Of a DNA stretch of 64,000 nt, positions 63,184 to 64,000 are shown piece by piece. The notes under the pieces are model-generated. The model saw nothing but the letters and a program-made list of their open reading frames with translations. It ran no database searches and was not told where the DNA came from. Source of the DNA: Corynebacterium sp. 122RC1 (GTDB taxonomy: Bacteria; Actinomycetota; Actinomycetes; Mycobacteriales; Mycobacteriaceae); assembly GCF_024580955.1 (NCBI RefSeq), contig NZ_JANIKD010000008.1, positions 1 through 64,000 on the forward strand. The letters run 5' to 3'. Position 1 is the first letter of the stretch. Every line of letters begins with the position of its first letter. The position numbers and the translations under genes were made by a program.

Positions 63184-64000
63184 ATGGCTTTTGCTGCTGA
63201 GTATCCAGAACTTCCGGTGTCCGAGTTTCGTCCCGTAGGGGAGATTGAACGCACGGACGGCGCTTTTCAGGTTATTTCCGAATATCAACCGGCGGGCGAT
63301 CAACCTGCGGCAATCGCGGAATTGGATGAGCGTTTGAACCGCGGTGAGCAAGACATTGTGCTGCTGGGCGCAACGGGTACGGGTAAGTCGGCTACAGCGG
63401 CGTGGCTCATTGAGAAGCAGCAACGTCCCACGCTGGTGATGGCTCCGAACAAGACGCTGGCGGCGCAATTGGCCAACGAGCTGCGCCAACTGCTGCCCAA
63501 CAACGCGGTGGAATACTTTGTGTCCTACTACGACTACTACCAGCCAGAGGCTTACATAGCGCAGACGGATACCTACATTGAAAAGGATTCCTCCATCAAC
63601 GACGATGTGGAGCGCCTGCGGCACCGCGCTACAAGCTCGCTGCTTTCCCGACGCGACGTGGTGGTGGTGAGCTCCGTTTCCTGCATCTATGGCCTGGGCA
63701 CGCCGCAGTCCTACCTGGATCGTTCCGTAGTTTTGGAAGTAGGTGAGGAGGTGGAGCGCGATCGCTTCCTCCGCCTGCTTGTGGACATCCAATATGACCG
63801 CAATGATGTGGGCTTTACCCGCGGCGCTTTCCGGGTGAAAGGTGACACGGTGGACATCATCCCCGCCTATGAAGAGGTGGCCGTGCGGGTGGAGTTCTTT
63901 GGCGATGAAATTGATGCGCTGTACTACATTCACCCGCTTACCGGTGACGTGATCCGCCAGGTAGACACGGTGCGGATCTTCCCAGCCACCCACTATGTGG
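63184..64000 (+). CDS. uvrB: Excinuclease ABC subunit B (5' part; cut by window end)
   Basis: The first 272 codons of the nucleotide-excision-repair damage-verification helicase. Walker A reads GATGTGKSA, then [15 protein letters not shown], the damage-binding beta-hairpin [20 protein letters not shown], and [10 protein letters not shown]. Full-length family members are about 680-700 aa, so the remainder lies beyond the window. TACCCT ends 7 nt before the ATG, suggesting a leaderless transcript; there is no Shine-Dalgarno. Confidence 0.94.
   Translation, partial: MAFAAEYPELPVSEFRPVGEIERTDGAFQVISEYQPAGDQPAAIAELDERLNRGEQDIVLLGATGTGKSATAAWLIEKQQRPTLVMAPNKTLAAQLANELRQLLPNNAVEYFVSYYDYYQPEAYIAQTDTYIEKDSSINDDVERLRHRATSSLLSRRDVVVVSSVSCIYGLGTPQSYLDRSVVLEVGEEVERDRFLRLLVDIQYDRNDVGFTRGAFRVKGDTVDIIPAYEEVAVRVEFFGDEIDALYYIHPLTGDVIRQVDTVRIFPATHYV

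Overview
The window is a high-GC actinobacterial chromosome segment and almost certainly comes from a Corynebacterium species. Gene order and protein sequence follow, from memory, the C. glutamicum region that runs from ilvBNC through serA, leuB, odx, gltX, relH, ltbR, leuCD, gpsA, ddl, thiL, recG, coaD, polA, rpsA and ptsG to coaE and uvrB. About sixteen genes have a TAnnnT-type -10 hexamer only 6-8 nt upstream of the start codon. This suggests leaderless transcripts and was used here to choose several starts.

Layout. 1-9.7 kb holds branched-chain amino acid and serine synthesis (ilvB-ilvN-ilvC, serA, leuB), with a zinc-type CDF exporter and a DUF262 protein between them. 9.8-17.6 kb holds a cNMP/CBS/DUF294 protein with a DnaQ-like exonuclease, an oxaloacetate-decarboxylase-like FAH protein, a methyltransferase, isochorismate synthase, gltX and a secreted esterase. 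tRNA-Gln and tRNA-Glu follow.

17.9-27.6 kb is an accessory segment bounded by two identical tRNA-Glu genes. It contains a broken transposase-like gene, an unknown 163-aa gene, a beta-hydroxyacid-dehydrogenase-type oxidoreductase and a complete glycerol locus (glpK, glpF, glpD) with a divergent SorC-type regulator.

27.9-38 kb holds an ABC-F ATPase with a possible leader peptide, an LLM flavin oxidoreductase with an F420-reductase-like partner, a small alarmone hydrolase, a lipoprotein hydrolase, the IclR regulator ltbR divergent from leuCD, and a MutT1-type enzyme. 38-49 kb is housekeeping: gpsA, ddl, a double-DUF3515 membrane protein, thiL, ung, a FakA-like kinase, recG, a 70-aa biotinyl-domain protein, rsmD and coaD. 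49-54 kb is transport: TauE/SafE, a polar amino-acid ABC transporter and a DUF368 protein. 54-64 kb holds an unusual tRNA-Leu, a large nested palindrome, polA, a methyltransferase, rpsA, ptsG, coaE and the start of uvrB.

The most unusual material lies between and at the ends of genes: a dispersed hairpin element that recurs just after stop codons, degenerate 6-bp-period arrays both between genes and inside coding sequences, a six-copy GTCGATAGG palindrome upstream of polA, and an 18-bp inverted repeat in the ilvC promoter region. I did not find a clear new multi-gene system. The best protein-level oddity is a DUF262 protein whose expected HNH histidines appear to be replaced.
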